Shown here piece after piece: positions 31,273 to 41,488 of a stretch of 64,000 bases of DNA. Position 1 is the first letter of the stretch. Each line of letters begins with the position of its first letter. Both the position numbers and the translations under genes were made by a program. Below the pieces are notes generated by a model. The model saw nothing but the letters and a program-made list of their open reading frames with translations. It did no database searches and was not told the origin of the DNA. The stretch is from Ceratodon purpureus (taxonomy: Eukaryota > Streptophyta > Bryopsida > Pseudoditrichales > Ditrichaceae): assembly GCA_014871385.1 (NCBI GenBank), contig CM026422.1:9836564-9900563 (forward strand). The letters are read 5' to 3'.

Positions 31273-34200
31273 ATGACAAACGAATTTCCATCCGAACTGG
31301 ATGAATTTTTCAGAAAGGATCGGGCTGTTAGGGTTGCGACATTTCAGCAAAGTCGGAGTACCGACCTCACATTTTGGAGCTGCCAGCAAAACAGAGCCAG
31401 CAGTGAGCTAGGGAGGGATGAAAGAGTGAGAGAGAGCGAAGAGTTAGGAGCTAAGGCCGAGGGAGATCACGAGAAGAGAGTGGAAGCGCAGCTTCAACGG
31501 TGCAGCCAACCCTACCAACGGAGGCAACCAGGAGCGCAGAAGATAGAGGCAGCGACGGCGCACCCTCAACATGAGCAGTGGTGGCGGCCAGGCGAGAAGC
31601 AGAAGATAAACCAAGAAGAGAGGCGGTGGCAGCTCGTAGAGGAGCATCAGTTAGTTCAGGAGGAACAGCGATACCGCTCAGAGGAGGAGCAGCAACGGAC
31701 TCAAGAGGAGCAGCGGTAGCAAGCCAAAGAGGAGCGACAGCTGATCAAGGAGGATCAAAGGCGATTGATCAAAGAAGAACACTGGAGGATACTAGACAAA
31801 GAGCAGAGGCAGTACCTCAGCGACGAAGTTAGAGACAGCGGAAGAAGAGAAAACCTAGAAGGCGGCGCCGGGTCGAACAGCAGGAGACAAGGAGACCTCG
31901 ATAGCAGAGAGCGAAGGAGCCAAGAGCGAGGAGAGAACCAGGAGGGATCATCACATCGAGGAGGAAGGGAAGTCAAACTCAACCAAGGAGTAGAGAGCGT
32001 TCAGCTCGGAAGGCAAGAGACACAGCAGAAGGAGAGCAGACCGCACCAGCAACATCGGGACCAAGAACCACGGCTTACCCAGGTATTCTCAGCTGCTGCA
32101 AATTTTTTGAAAACTTTTCATTTAGGATACGAAGGGGACCAAGAGGGTTTCAGCCCAAACAGGAGCAGACCAAGACTGTGGCGATTAGTCAGGACTCAAG
32201 ATAGAGGAGGCCAGCAAAACAGGATAGGAGGCAGAGTGAAGGTAGAAAGAACCGAAGAACAAAACGAAGCCCAAGAACCACTGCTGACTTTCCGAGACTG
32301 GGCCTCGAAGAAAACTGTGGAGGTAGGGAGCAGAAGAAGAGAAGGGAGAATGGTAACAGGGGGACAGGGGAACGCCAAGGAAGCAGCGCCACCTAACAGG
32401 AGAGCGGGAAAGGGGACACTGCACGAGTATATACAGAAGACAGGGACGATGGGAGACATGGAGGAGATAGCAGTCCAGGGAGAAGATGGAGCACCGCCGC
32501 AACCAACCCAGGGAGCCTCAGAGGGGGACCAGGCGAAGGCACCAGAAGTAGAGTGGGAGCCACAGCGAACCGGGACAGGGACCAGGCGCAAACATACGGA
32601 GACACTGGCCCGTGCACCCAAAAGAGTCACCATAGCCAGGAAGAGGGAGAGAACTTTGGAGCTCTCATTCATGCCGCTGGAGTTTTGGAAAGGTTGGAAA
32701 GATCTGAAGGACGACTATTGGGCCGAGAAGGTGAGTCTAGGGTCTTTTTATGAATATACGTGGCCAGTACCGAGGACAGAGCTGGTCATGGATTTCGTAG
32801 AAGGGTTCCAATATGTCAAGGGGGAGAAGATGGACCACACCACACCAATTCGGGCGACTGTTAGAGGGATCCCAATAGAAATTACAGCTTGGACCATTCA
32901 GCAAGCATTTGGAATTGAAGGGACCAGGACAGCTACAGTCCCGAAGGCCAGTGGGGAACTCGACCCGAGATACAGCAGGATGTTCGGATTAACTAGGGCG
33001 GATCACACTTCGGATGGAACTAGAATCAACGGGTTCGATGAATCGTACCAGGACAGGGTCAGGGCACTTGTGGAGATCATGTGTGTGAAGAAAAAATCAC
33101 ATTATGCCTGCAACGAGTTGTTAGAAAATATGTACGAGGCCGTGAAGAAGGGCGACCACAATTGGGCTCCACTCATTCTATCAAGCCTTAGACGCATGCT
33201 GATTCGAATCCACACCAGCCCGACACGCGAGATCAAAGGAGCGGAGCTAATAGACACCCTACTGAAGAGTTGGTTTCCCGACCAGGAAGAATATGTGGAC
33301 CCAGACCCAGCCCAAGAATCAGAGGAAGTGGACGATGGTAGTGAAATACCCCCGGATGTGACACCAGTGCGACCTGAGGGAGAGCTACCACCCGACGTTA
33401 TCAGTGGAGGAGACTCGAAGGGGGCCAGACCGAGAAGACTGACCAAGGGCAGAGGAGACCAGACAGGAGGAGTAGAACACCAGTCGTTCTCATCCTCGGG
33501 CCAGGAAAAAATTCAAAGGAAAAGGAAGAGGAAGGACTAGTCGTCACCATCAACTCAAAGAGACCAGGGGGTCACTTTCAAGAGACTAAGACGACAGGAG
33601 AAAAAACCTAAGTATCGGGACAGCACAACGGGGTCTCTTGACCCCAGGGAAGCGGAGGAGGTAGAACGGGGGGCCATCACTTCTGACCCAAAGAAGACGC
33701 CAGTAGCTAAGAGGGGAAGGCCAAAGCGGAAGCAGGAGCGACCCACAGGCGAGACACCAGGAGAGGCTTCAAGAGCACTACTCACCCTTAGATCGACTCG
33801 GGCAGCAGGTGAGAATCGCCAACCCAAACCACCAGTGGCAGGGACACAAGGTGACCAAGAGTTTTTGTCGACCCAAGCAGGACCAGGAACGATAGCTGAG
33901 AGGGCGCACCTCACGGAGCCCTTACCACCGAGGAACCTGGGGGAGGTATTCTCGACAGCAGGGGGGGAGCAGTCCGAGGTAACTGCAGGATTGGAGCAGT
34001 TAGTAGGGCAAATGCGTCATTGGATGGAGGAGGCAGAGCGCTTGAAGGAGGTGCAGTCTCGACAGGAGAATCGAAGGCTGACTTATAAAGATCTGGCCCT
34101 ACGTAACCAGGAACTGCAGAGGAAGAATGGGGATTTAGCGGGCAAATTACAAAAAAGGGAGCAGGAGTTGGAGGGATTGAAGGTCAGTTGGGCCGAGACT

Positions 34201-34547
34201 CAGAGTAAATTAACAGTGCTCACTGAAGATCAGGGCAAGGAGCGGGAGAAATGGGCAGCCGAAGGAGGGCAGTTGGAAGACAGGCGAAAACAGCGGCTGG
34301 ACTTGGAGATACGGACGAATGCACGCCTCCAGGATTATGATCGATTAGCATTGGAGAATCAACAGCTTCGTCGTCAATTAGAGGTTGTGGAGACCAGTGC
34401 TTCCCCGGCCAGTAAGGGTCTGGCCCGCCACCTCTTGTCCACTTCCAAGAAGCAGGTTTGTGACGAGCTCAAGGCGTATACCGAGGACGAGGAACGCTAC
34501 AACAGGTACTTGATACGATTTGCAGATGCTTACCCCACTTTGGTATA
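31273..34547 (+). CDS. Element B charged linker and extra ORF region
   Basis: Homologous to the element A linker and 818-aa ORF. Seen in order: Glu/Gln/Arg-rich text with QEEQR-like repeats; KGTLHEYIQKTG; FMPLEFWKGW; WPVPRTELVMDFVEGF; TVRGIPIEITAWTIQQAFG; DHNWAPLILSSLRRML; charged linker; and a coiled coil ending YLIRFADAYPT before the hAT-like insertion. The region is broken. The coding-like tail continues after that insertion at 38740. Conservation of these blocks between A and B shows that the extra ORF was under selection in this lineage. Confidence 0.7.
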
Positions 34548-34555
34548 CTGGTCGG
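34548..34555. repeat. 8-bp target duplication CTGGTCGG, left copy
   Basis: Identical to 38732-38739. Eight-base duplications are the hallmark of hAT transposition. Confidence 0.92.
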
Positions 34556-34775
34556 CAGGGTTGTCTTATCGGACGGACATGGGCAAAATTTCCGGACATG
34601 GACGGACGGACGGATGGACGGACCGGTCGGTCCTCGGACATAATCAGACATTGAGGGGAGGAGGAAAATTACTAAGTTAGTTTTTTTTTTTTACAACTTA
34701 CCTATAGGGGAAACATATTGATGACATGGACAACGAACAATGACCGGGAATTCCACATATGCAAAAGGGGTGCCA

Positions 34776-34953
34776 ACATGTGTAGGGGGGGCGAGAGCGG
34801 ATACAAGGGGGGCGCGAGCGGGTTCAAGGGGGGGCGTGAGCGGGTTCAAGGGGGGGCGCGAGCAGGTTCGGGGGGGGGGGCGCGCGCTTCTAGGGGGGGG
34901 GCGCGAGCTTCAGAGGGGGCGGTGCGAGCTTCTAGGGGGGGCGCGAGCTTCTA

Positions 34954-34991
<38 letters not shown>

Positions 34992-35530
34992 AGTGCTTCT
35001 AGGAGGGGGGAAGGGGGAGGCAAGTGCTTCTAGAGGGGGGCGGCAAGTGCTTCTAGGGGGGGCGCGAGCTTCTAGGGGGGGGGGCAAGTGCTTCTAGGGG
35101 AGGCGCGAGCTTCTAGGGGGGGGGCAAGTGCTTCTAGGGGAGGCGCGAGCTTCTAGGGGGGGGGGCAAGTGCTTCTAGGGGAGGCGCGAGCTTCTAGGGG
35201 GGGGGCAAGTGCTTCTAGGAGGGGGGGAGGAGGGGGCAAGTGCTTCTAGGAGGGAGGGAGGGGGGGGGCAAGTGCTTCTAGAGGGGAGGGGGCAAGTGCT
35301 TCTAGGAAGGGGGGGCGAGTGCTTCTAGGGGGGGCGCGAGCTTCTAAGGGGGGGGGGGGGCAAGCGCTTCAAGGAAGGGGGGCCAACGCTTCTAGGAGGG
35401 ATGGGGGGGGGCCAAAGCTTCTTGGAGGGGGGCGCGAGCTTCTAAGGGGGGCTAGAGTTTCTGAGAGGGGGGGCCAGAGCTTCTTGGAGGGGAGGCCAGA
35501 GCTTCCGGGGGGGGGGGGCGCGAGGTTATG
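34776..35530 (+). repeat. G-run minisatellite (gcgagcttctaggggggg units)
   Basis: About 35 imperfect units of roughly 17-30 bases: a core of agcttctag or agtgcttctag followed by 6-12 Gs and gcgcg or gcaag. One uninterrupted run has 35 Gs (34955-34989). Nearly every unit has a G-run, so stable G-quadruplexes on the plus strand are likely. Reading frames through the array are repeat by-products. Confidence 0.9.
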
Positions 35531-36104
35531 GGTTTAAGGTGATTCTGGAGAACGTGGCATACAATTGATATTTTATTTTTTTCCGTTCCATTACAAAAGT
35601 AGCAATAAAATTTTATTCTCCACAAGAGTACATAGCCGTCAAAAAAAGATTTATTACAATTTTGCAAACGTGTAAACAAAGCCATATAGGCAATCAAAAT
35701 GTTACATATGCAATTCACTATGGTACTACAATGTGCCTCTAAAACAACTATCGGGAGCTTTGAAGTTGTAAGGGGAACTCATCAAATCATCCACAACTCT
35801 TGCAAGTGATAGCCTCATCGTGGGGTCTTCGTTAAGCAAGCCATTCAACTTCGTTGAGAATGCAATCATTGACATTGTATCCTTGAAGAGGTATGGGCAT
35901 TGTTCGTCCCTCCATATCATCTTTGCCAAATAGCCTACCAAAAATGCATTAGATTGCTCTATCCTGGAACTCTAAATTTTATATTATAATCCCCTTTCTC
36001 TTCCAATATTAATGTTTCATCTCTTAATGTTTTGTGCATACTTCCCTCTGTAATGATTCATTTATTTATTTCTCTTCCAACCTTGTTCCACTCTATACTA
36101 TTTG
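35330..36104. repeat. Palindrome left arm (about 775 bp)
   Basis: Reverse complement of 36612-37390 at high identity, covering part of the G-run array, a non-coding stretch, the kinase tail copy and AT-rich DNA. The spacer between the arms is about 507 bases. Confidence 0.88.
35726..35941 (-). pseudogene. Captured kinase C-terminal fragment, left copy
   Basis: Minus-strand frame starting VGYLAKMIW, with LFKDTMSMIAFSTKL, then NEDPTMRLSL and SPYNFKAPDSCF to a stop. It aligns with the tail of the kinase-like gene (VGVVANKIW ... LFKDT ... PPYNFQIPECC). An AG directly before the first codons suggests that an intron end was copied with the last exon, meaning capture from genomic DNA rather than cDNA. 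The 3' UTR-like flank is also included. Not expected to give a working kinase. Confidence 0.75.
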
Positions 36105-36611
36105 TTTTTTTTTTTTATCTCTTCCATTTATTTTTAAACATAAAATGAAAAATAAATGGAAGAGATGTAAATAGGTCAAACTTTAATATTGAAAAAGAAA
36201 ACGAAAAATATAAAATTAAGAGTATAGACTGGAAGAAGGTTGCAAGAGAAATAAATAATTATGAAAGGAAGTATGCCAGAAACAAACAATGAATTAACAT
36301 AGAATTAAAAATAATTAGATAATTAATTGATGTAGTATGGAAGAAACAAACAATGCTTTAACATAGAATTAAAAATAAATGGTAGAGATTAAAAAAAAAC
36401 AAAAAAACAAACATTAAAATCAGAAGAGAAAGGGATAATATAAAATCAATAGCATGGGATGGAAGAAGGTTGGAAGAGAAATAAAAATTTGAATAATTAA
36501 TCAATTTAGTACGGAAGAAACAAACAATGCTCTAATATAAAATTAAAAATAAATGGAAGAGTTAAAAAAAAAAACAAATATTAATATTGAAAGATAAAGG
36601 GAAAAAAAATA
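36105..36611. repeat. AT-rich palindrome centre with internal repeats
   Basis: Phrases such as gaaacaaacaatgc and agaattaaaaataa recur two to three times. It contains no gene. Confidence 0.6.
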
Positions 36612-37390
36612 AAAAATAGTATAGAGTGGAACAAGGTTGGAAGAGAAATAAATAAATGAATCATTACAGAGGGAAGTATGCACAAAACATTAAGAGATGA
36701 AACATTAATATTGGAAGAGAAAGGGGATTATAATATAAAATTTAGAGTTCCAGGATAGAGCAATCTAATGCATTTTCGATAGGCTATTTGGCAAAGATGA
36801 TATGGAGGGACGAACAATGCCCATACCTCTTCAAGGATACAATGTCAATGATTGCATTCTCAACGAAGTTGAATGGCTTGCTTAACGAAGACCCCACGAT
36901 GAGGCTATCACTTGCAAGAGTTGTGGATGATTTGATGAGTGCCCCTTACAACTTCAAAGCTCCCGATAGTTGTTTTAGAGGCACATTGTAGTACCATAGT
37001 GAATTGCATATGTAACATTTTGATTGCCTATATGGCTTTGTTTACACGTTTGCAAAATCGTAATAAATCTTTTTTTGACGGCTATGTACTCTTGTGGAGA
37101 ATAAAATTTTATTGCTATTTTTGTAATGGAACGGAAAAAAATAAAATATCAATTGTATGCCACGTTCTCCAGAATCACCTTAAACCCATAACCTCGCGCC
37201 CCCCTCCCGGAAGCTCTGGCCTCCCCTCCAAGAAGCTCTGGCCCCCCCTCTCAGAAGCTCTAGCCCCCCTTAGAAGCTCGCGCCCCCCTCTAAGAAGCTT
37301 TGGCCCCCCCCCCCATCCCTCCTAGAAGCGTTGGCCCCCCTTCCTTGAAGCGCTTGCCCCCCCCCCCCCTTAGAAGCTCGCGCCCCCCGG
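36612..37390. repeat. Palindrome right arm
   Basis: Inverted copy of 35330-36104. Its outer end is the C-run array (37195-37390), the mirror of the left G-run array. Confidence 0.88.
36776..36991 (+). pseudogene. Captured kinase C-terminal fragment, right copy
   Basis: Plus-strand twin of the left copy, differing by a few bases (for example SAPYNF for SSPYNF). Since both arms keep the reading frame, the duplication within the transposon is recent. Same kinase family as the gene at 8236. Confidence 0.75.
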
Positions 37391-38200
37391 GTGAGAATAC
37401 GCTAGGGTCGCTCTCCTGGGAGTTGTGTATAAGTTGTACAAACTAAGTACAAATTGTACAAACTGTACAAAATGCGGTACCCGAGATATTCTTGCGCCGA
37501 CCAGTAGCACCATAGGTTACTTGACACGTCAGGTGGATTCCAATTCAAATGCCACGCGGGAGGTGATGATTGGTCCATCTTGTACAAAAAGTACAAACCT
37601 GTACATACCTGTACAAAAAGGTATCTATAGAGGATCTTGAAGGGCCAGAGCTTATTTCAAGGCATAAATCTTTGATGTGCCAAATGAAAGTGAAAAGTTC
37701 AGTTCTATCATAATCAAATTCTTGGCCCCTCTCTACCAACAAGTGTTTTTACTGAATTCTCCAAAAAAATTAAAGAAATCTGTTTTTAAACCCATGTTTG
37801 GGGCCCCCAAAAAAAAACCCACATTTGTCAACTTTTTCAATCATATACTAGTATTTGGTATAATCAAATAGTAAGGCATGGTAGTTAAAGATTAGAAGAT
37901 TGCACACAACTCTTTTAAATGTAAAAAATAAATCTTTAAGTTGACAAAATGAGTACAAACATGTGAATTCTGAATCTGTGACAGTACAATCTTTGTAACT
38001 TTGTACTCATAAAGATGCATATTTTGCATCCAAGGAACTTTTTGTCATGCGATCATCAATGTATGCGGGATGTAAAACTGTGCCTACTTATTAATTTTAA
38101 CATAAACTACAAGAAATTGGAGGAAATTTGGGTCCAAACCTTCACAGTGCCTTGAAACTATGCCGTGACTACAAATTCGTACAACCGTAGTGTATTTTCA
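37391..38200. other. Unique interior of the hAT-like element
   Basis: Begins with repeated gtacaaa phrases (37430-37620: acaaactgtacaaaaagtac and similar). The rest is AT-rich with no gene seen. The gtacaaa phrases are a local cluster of unknown meaning. Confidence 0.5.
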
Positions 38201-38525
38201 CCCCCCCTAGAAGCTCGCGCCCCCCCTAGAAGCTCGCGCCCCCCCTAGAAGCTCGCGCCCCCCCCCTTAGAAGCTCGCGCCCCCCCCTAGAAGCTCGCGC
38301 CCCCCCCCCCCCCCCCCCCCCTTAGGAGCTCGCGCCCTCCCCCCCTAGAAGCTCGCGCCTCCCCCTTAGAAGCTCGCCCCCCCCCCCCCCCTCCTAGAAG
38401 CGCTGCCCCCTCTCCCCTTAGAAGCTTGCGCCCCCCCCTCCCCCCCCACCCCAAGAAGCTCGCGCCCCCCCAAGATGCTGGCGCCCCTCCTCCTCCCCCC
38501 CAAGGCATTGGCGCCCTTCCTCTTA
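38200..38525 (-). repeat. C-run minisatellite (agaagctcgcgccccccc units)
   Basis: Mirror-oriented array of the same unit as 34776-35530, with a 22-base C run at 38300-38321. It shares the core gctcgcgccc with the CpG arrays at 1-180 and 23155-27106. Confidence 0.88.
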
Positions 38526-38731
38526 GCCACGTCATCCCCGTGTCAACTCTATATGTGGAATATTTGGTGACATGTCAGACGCGTGGCATCCTAGGTGGCC
38601 AAGGTAACTCCCATTTCACCATTTGGATGGTCAACCGTAAGTCTTGGTCAAACGGACCTCCCCTGACCCTTAACGGATGGACGAGCGGACCGAACGGACG
38701 GACCGGTCCTTATGTCCCATGAACAACCCTG

Positions 38732-38739
38732 CTGGTCGG
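38732..38739. repeat. 8-bp target duplication CTGGTCGG, right copy
   Basis: Directly follows the right end ACAACCCTG and matches 34548-34555 exactly. Confidence 0.92.
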
Positions 38740-39160
38740 ACGAGGAGCAGAGTCAGGAAAAGGAAAGAGGATCGATGTCATCCAGAGAACTCGGAATGGT
38801 CAACCGCACAGTTGAAGGGATATTGGCCATTGCAGATACCACTGGAGGACCAGTATCGACCCCTTCACCCTCCAGAGGAGGCCAAGGACCAGCACCGTCG
38901 TCTTCGACCAGAGCAATAGCACATGTCAACTCACTCGCAGCAGGAGGGCCAGGGCCAGGATCCGGAACCGCACCCCCAAAGTCTGATTCGAGAACCGGAG
39001 GAGCTGCAGAGACTTCACCAACTAGTGGCCAGAGTAGTTTTTTTAGGAAGAGTACTGGTAGGACCAGTACTAAACTCTTTTTAAATTTTTATTTTCCTTT
39101 TTTATTTTTGGCTAACTATATAAAACTAGGAAGCCGGAGCATCTGAGGGCAGATGCAGAC
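38740..39160 (+). other. Element B extra ORF tail and 3' non-coding part
   Basis: The first bases continue the element B coding-like region after the hAT-like insertion. The remainder leads to the polypurine tract, and agaggcagatgcagac-like text before it matches element A. Confidence 0.6.
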
Positions 39161-39174
39161 TAAAAGGGGGATAA
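39161..39174 (+). promoter_or_regulatory. Element B polypurine tract
   Basis: taaaagggggataa directly before TGTTAAAGGG, the same as in element A. Confidence 0.8.
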
Positions 39175-39450
39175 TGTTAAAGGGATTTTTTGCCTTTTAC
39201 CTAGGAGCAGTAATTTAGGGGCAGAACAATAAACTGCTGGGAGCAGTAAAACAGTTAGTTACTGCTGATTTCTTAAATTACTGCGTTTTGGATGAAGTTT
39301 TGACAGTCGGATGAAAAATCGACTTGGATGAAAAACGGACAGTGGATGACGACGGCTAGGGTTTTGGGGGTAGTGAGGAGTGAGAGCATGGCGGCTCTCA
39401 CTCTCTCTTGTGTCTTGTGTGTGTTTCAGAGGTATGGTAGTATGGTAGAG
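39175..39450 (+). repeat. Element B 3' LTR, left part
   Basis: Starts TGTTAAAGGG and is clearly related to the element A LTR (shared gatgaagttttgacagtcgg and ggtagtgaggagtgagagc blocks). Interrupted by element C; the rest lies at 52687-53019. Confidence 0.85.
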
Positions 39451-39886
39451 TGTTAACCGGAGATTCCTTATCTCCCCCTTCTTTTTACCTACCAGTTATT
39501 TTCCCTTTGTTAACTCTCGCAATTTTACCCCTGTAACTTCAGAACAGTCATCCAGTAACTTGGATGAACTCTGTCCAGCCGACTGGATGAACTCTATCCA
39601 GCCGACTGGATGAATACTGCTTGGTTTAAGAGGCAGGATTAGGGTTTTGAGTAATCATTCCAGACTAGAGCAGTTAGAGTTAGAGGAGTCTGAGAGCCAT
39701 TAGAGGCTGCTGTACCATGATTATGGGCTGTTTGACTCATTAATTGCAGTTTTGACTGTTTCCTTCACTTGTATTGTATGTTTCCAGCTTGTTATGAGGG
39801 TTTGGAGTACTTGGATGTGTTGGGTTTTCTAGGGTTTTGATGGGTTTATAGAGTTAGGGTTTGGTTGATAAATCCTCCCTCTATCA
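39451..39886 (+). repeat. Element C 5' LTR (436 bp)
   Basis: TGTTAACCGG to CTCTATCA. Holds two copies of a 23-bp unit (ccagccgactggatgaactct) near 39568-39612 and three telobox-like motifs (gattagggtttt, ctagggtttt, gttagggttt). Confidence 0.92.
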
Positions 39887-39904
39887 TTGGCGACCATGCT
39901 TTAG
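39887..39904 (+). promoter_or_regulatory. Element C candidate primer binding site
   Basis: TTGGCGACCATGCTTTAG follows the LTR directly. TGGCGACC fits the end of an arginine tRNA but the rest does not clearly fit; tRNA not assigned. Confidence 0.5.
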
Positions 39905-40064
39905 TTCGGATCATGTGATCTCCTGCTTGCTGAAGGCTGTCCACACATTAGAGAGGCTGAGAATCAGTCATTCGATCTGCAGAGAGGCAGTACTGACTGC
40001 TAGAGGTTTTCGTAGGTGTGCTGAAAATCACTGCCCTGTGAGTCCGAGGTGCTAAGCAGTCCCT

Positions 40065-40498
40065 TGGTAAAGGGAGGATTTACCAACTAAACCCTAGCCT
40101 TCACAATCCCATCAAAACCCAACAAAACCCAACTGAACTAAGTGCTCCAAACACTCATAGGTTGCTGGAAATGTACAATACAAGTGCAAAAAGAGGTCAA
40201 AACTGCATAAAATGGGTCAAAACAGCCCCAAAACCATAGTACAGCAGTTCCTAATAGCTCTCAGACCTCTCTGACTCTACCTGCTCTAGTGTAGAATGCC
40301 CTCTCAAAACCCTAAACCTGCCTCTTAAACCCCCTGAACTGGCGGAAGTCATCCAGTCGGCTAGTGACAGAGTTCATCCAAGTCGGCTGCGACAGAGTTC
40401 ATCCAGCCGACTGGATGACTGTCGAAGGTAAGGATGAAAACTGAAAAGAGACTAAGGGAAACTAAGGGAAAGGGAGATTGGGGAATCTCCGGTTAACA
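40065..40498 (-). mobile_element. Inverted solo LTR inside element C leader (434 bp)
   Basis: Read on minus it starts TGTTAACCGGAGATTCC and ends with the U5 hairpin (ggtaaa ... tttacc) and CCA. It is flanked by a perfect TCCCT duplication (40060-40064, 40499-40503). It resembles the element C LTR, at roughly three-quarters identity by eye, so it comes from a sister family. It lies in reverse orientation between the primer site and gag. Confidence 0.88.
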
Positions 40499-41488
40499 TC
40501 CCTGCCAGACGCTGAGAGCCATTGCAGTATTGCAAAGGGCAAGCAGTAGTGCTAGCAAGCACACAGCCCAGCTCTAGTATTCTGAATTCCGCACACTGCT
40601 GTAGTAGAGAGGGACAGGGACAGTTTAGGGTTCAGGTGTTTTCTGGGCAGAAAAACAATGGTACAGACACAGTGGCAGTTCCAGTATGGGTTCAGAAAGA
40701 CAGTAACAGCATATTAATCTTGCTTCAGGCTGTTTGGGCGCAGGTACTGTGAGCAGTGGAAGGAGAAGCGAATTGGCTGACACCCACCTTGTGAACTGAG
40801 GGCAGTTCCACAGCGAAAAAGGGGATAGAGGGTGATTCAGGTCACATTCGAACATCCACTGAAACAAAAGGGGGTGAAAGGTAAGTAACCCACAAAAATT
40901 TGTGTATTCAAAATTCAAAAAAAAAAAAACACCAGATTCGAAGATTCAAAGATGTTTAAAAAACTGTTGAGATTTTGAAATTTGAATTTGGGTACGTGAA
41001 ATTGAGACCTGGGTCGGCTGCGGACCTCGGGTTGAGGACGTGGGTCGGTTTAGGCACCTTGTAAGAGGTGGGTTTAAAGTAATTTGGGAAAATTGATGTA
41101 TGCAAAAACCTGGGCAGAAGGTTAATTTTTGACCCAGGACAGTCACAGTAGTAACTAAACACTATCACCCATAGACTGTAAATTCTAGAGATTAATTCAG
41201 TGCGAAAAAGGGGATAGAAATAGGTAGACAGAAAAGTTCTGAATTACTTAGCCTTGTTCAGAACCCTGTACAACTGCGTGTTAGTATTGACCAGACCACA
41301 CACCAAGTGTTGGGTCAGTGAGTGCTGATTGGCAGAAATACAGACTGCCGAAGAGGCAGACCAGGAGTCATTGTCAACCAATTGAGAACAACCAACCAGG
41401 AGCATTCACTCAGACAGGCAGTAACGGCCAAGCAGGACTGGAAGCAAGAGAGACCAGTACAGAGACAGTCGCCTGATCACTACGGCCA
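40499..41488 (+). other. Element C leader, remainder
   Basis: Non-coding DNA up to the gag start. Short frames occur but none matches a known protein. Confidence 0.5.

Larger units (their letters stand above)
34556..38731. mobile_element. Non-autonomous hAT-like DNA transposon carrying kinase gene fragments
   Basis: A 4176-bp element flanked by the exact 8-bp duplication CTGGTCGG. Ends are inverted: CAGGGTTGT on the left and ACAACCCTG on the right. Subterminal DNA holds repeats of ggacggaccggtc on both sides, the usual place for hAT transposase binding. No transposase is encoded. Inside are G-run arrays, a palindrome of about 775-bp arms with a copied 3' end of a kinase gene in each arm, an AT-rich centre, unique DNA and C-run arrays. 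Gene-fragment capture makes it a Pack-type element. It is inserted in the extra ORF of element B. Intact ends and duplication suggest it is fairly young. Confidence 0.88.

Noticed and set aside
34776-35530. CRISPR-like array
   Set aside because: Units are too short and imperfect, there are no distinct spacers, and the genome is eukaryotic.
34718-35537. Gly/Arg-rich frames in the G-run array
   Set aside because: They are by-products of the repeat; the units shift frame freely.
35330-37390. Assembly artefact as the cause of the palindrome
   Set aside because: The arms differ at scattered bases and the spacer is unique, so a simple collapsed or mirrored read is unlikely, though long reads should confirm it.
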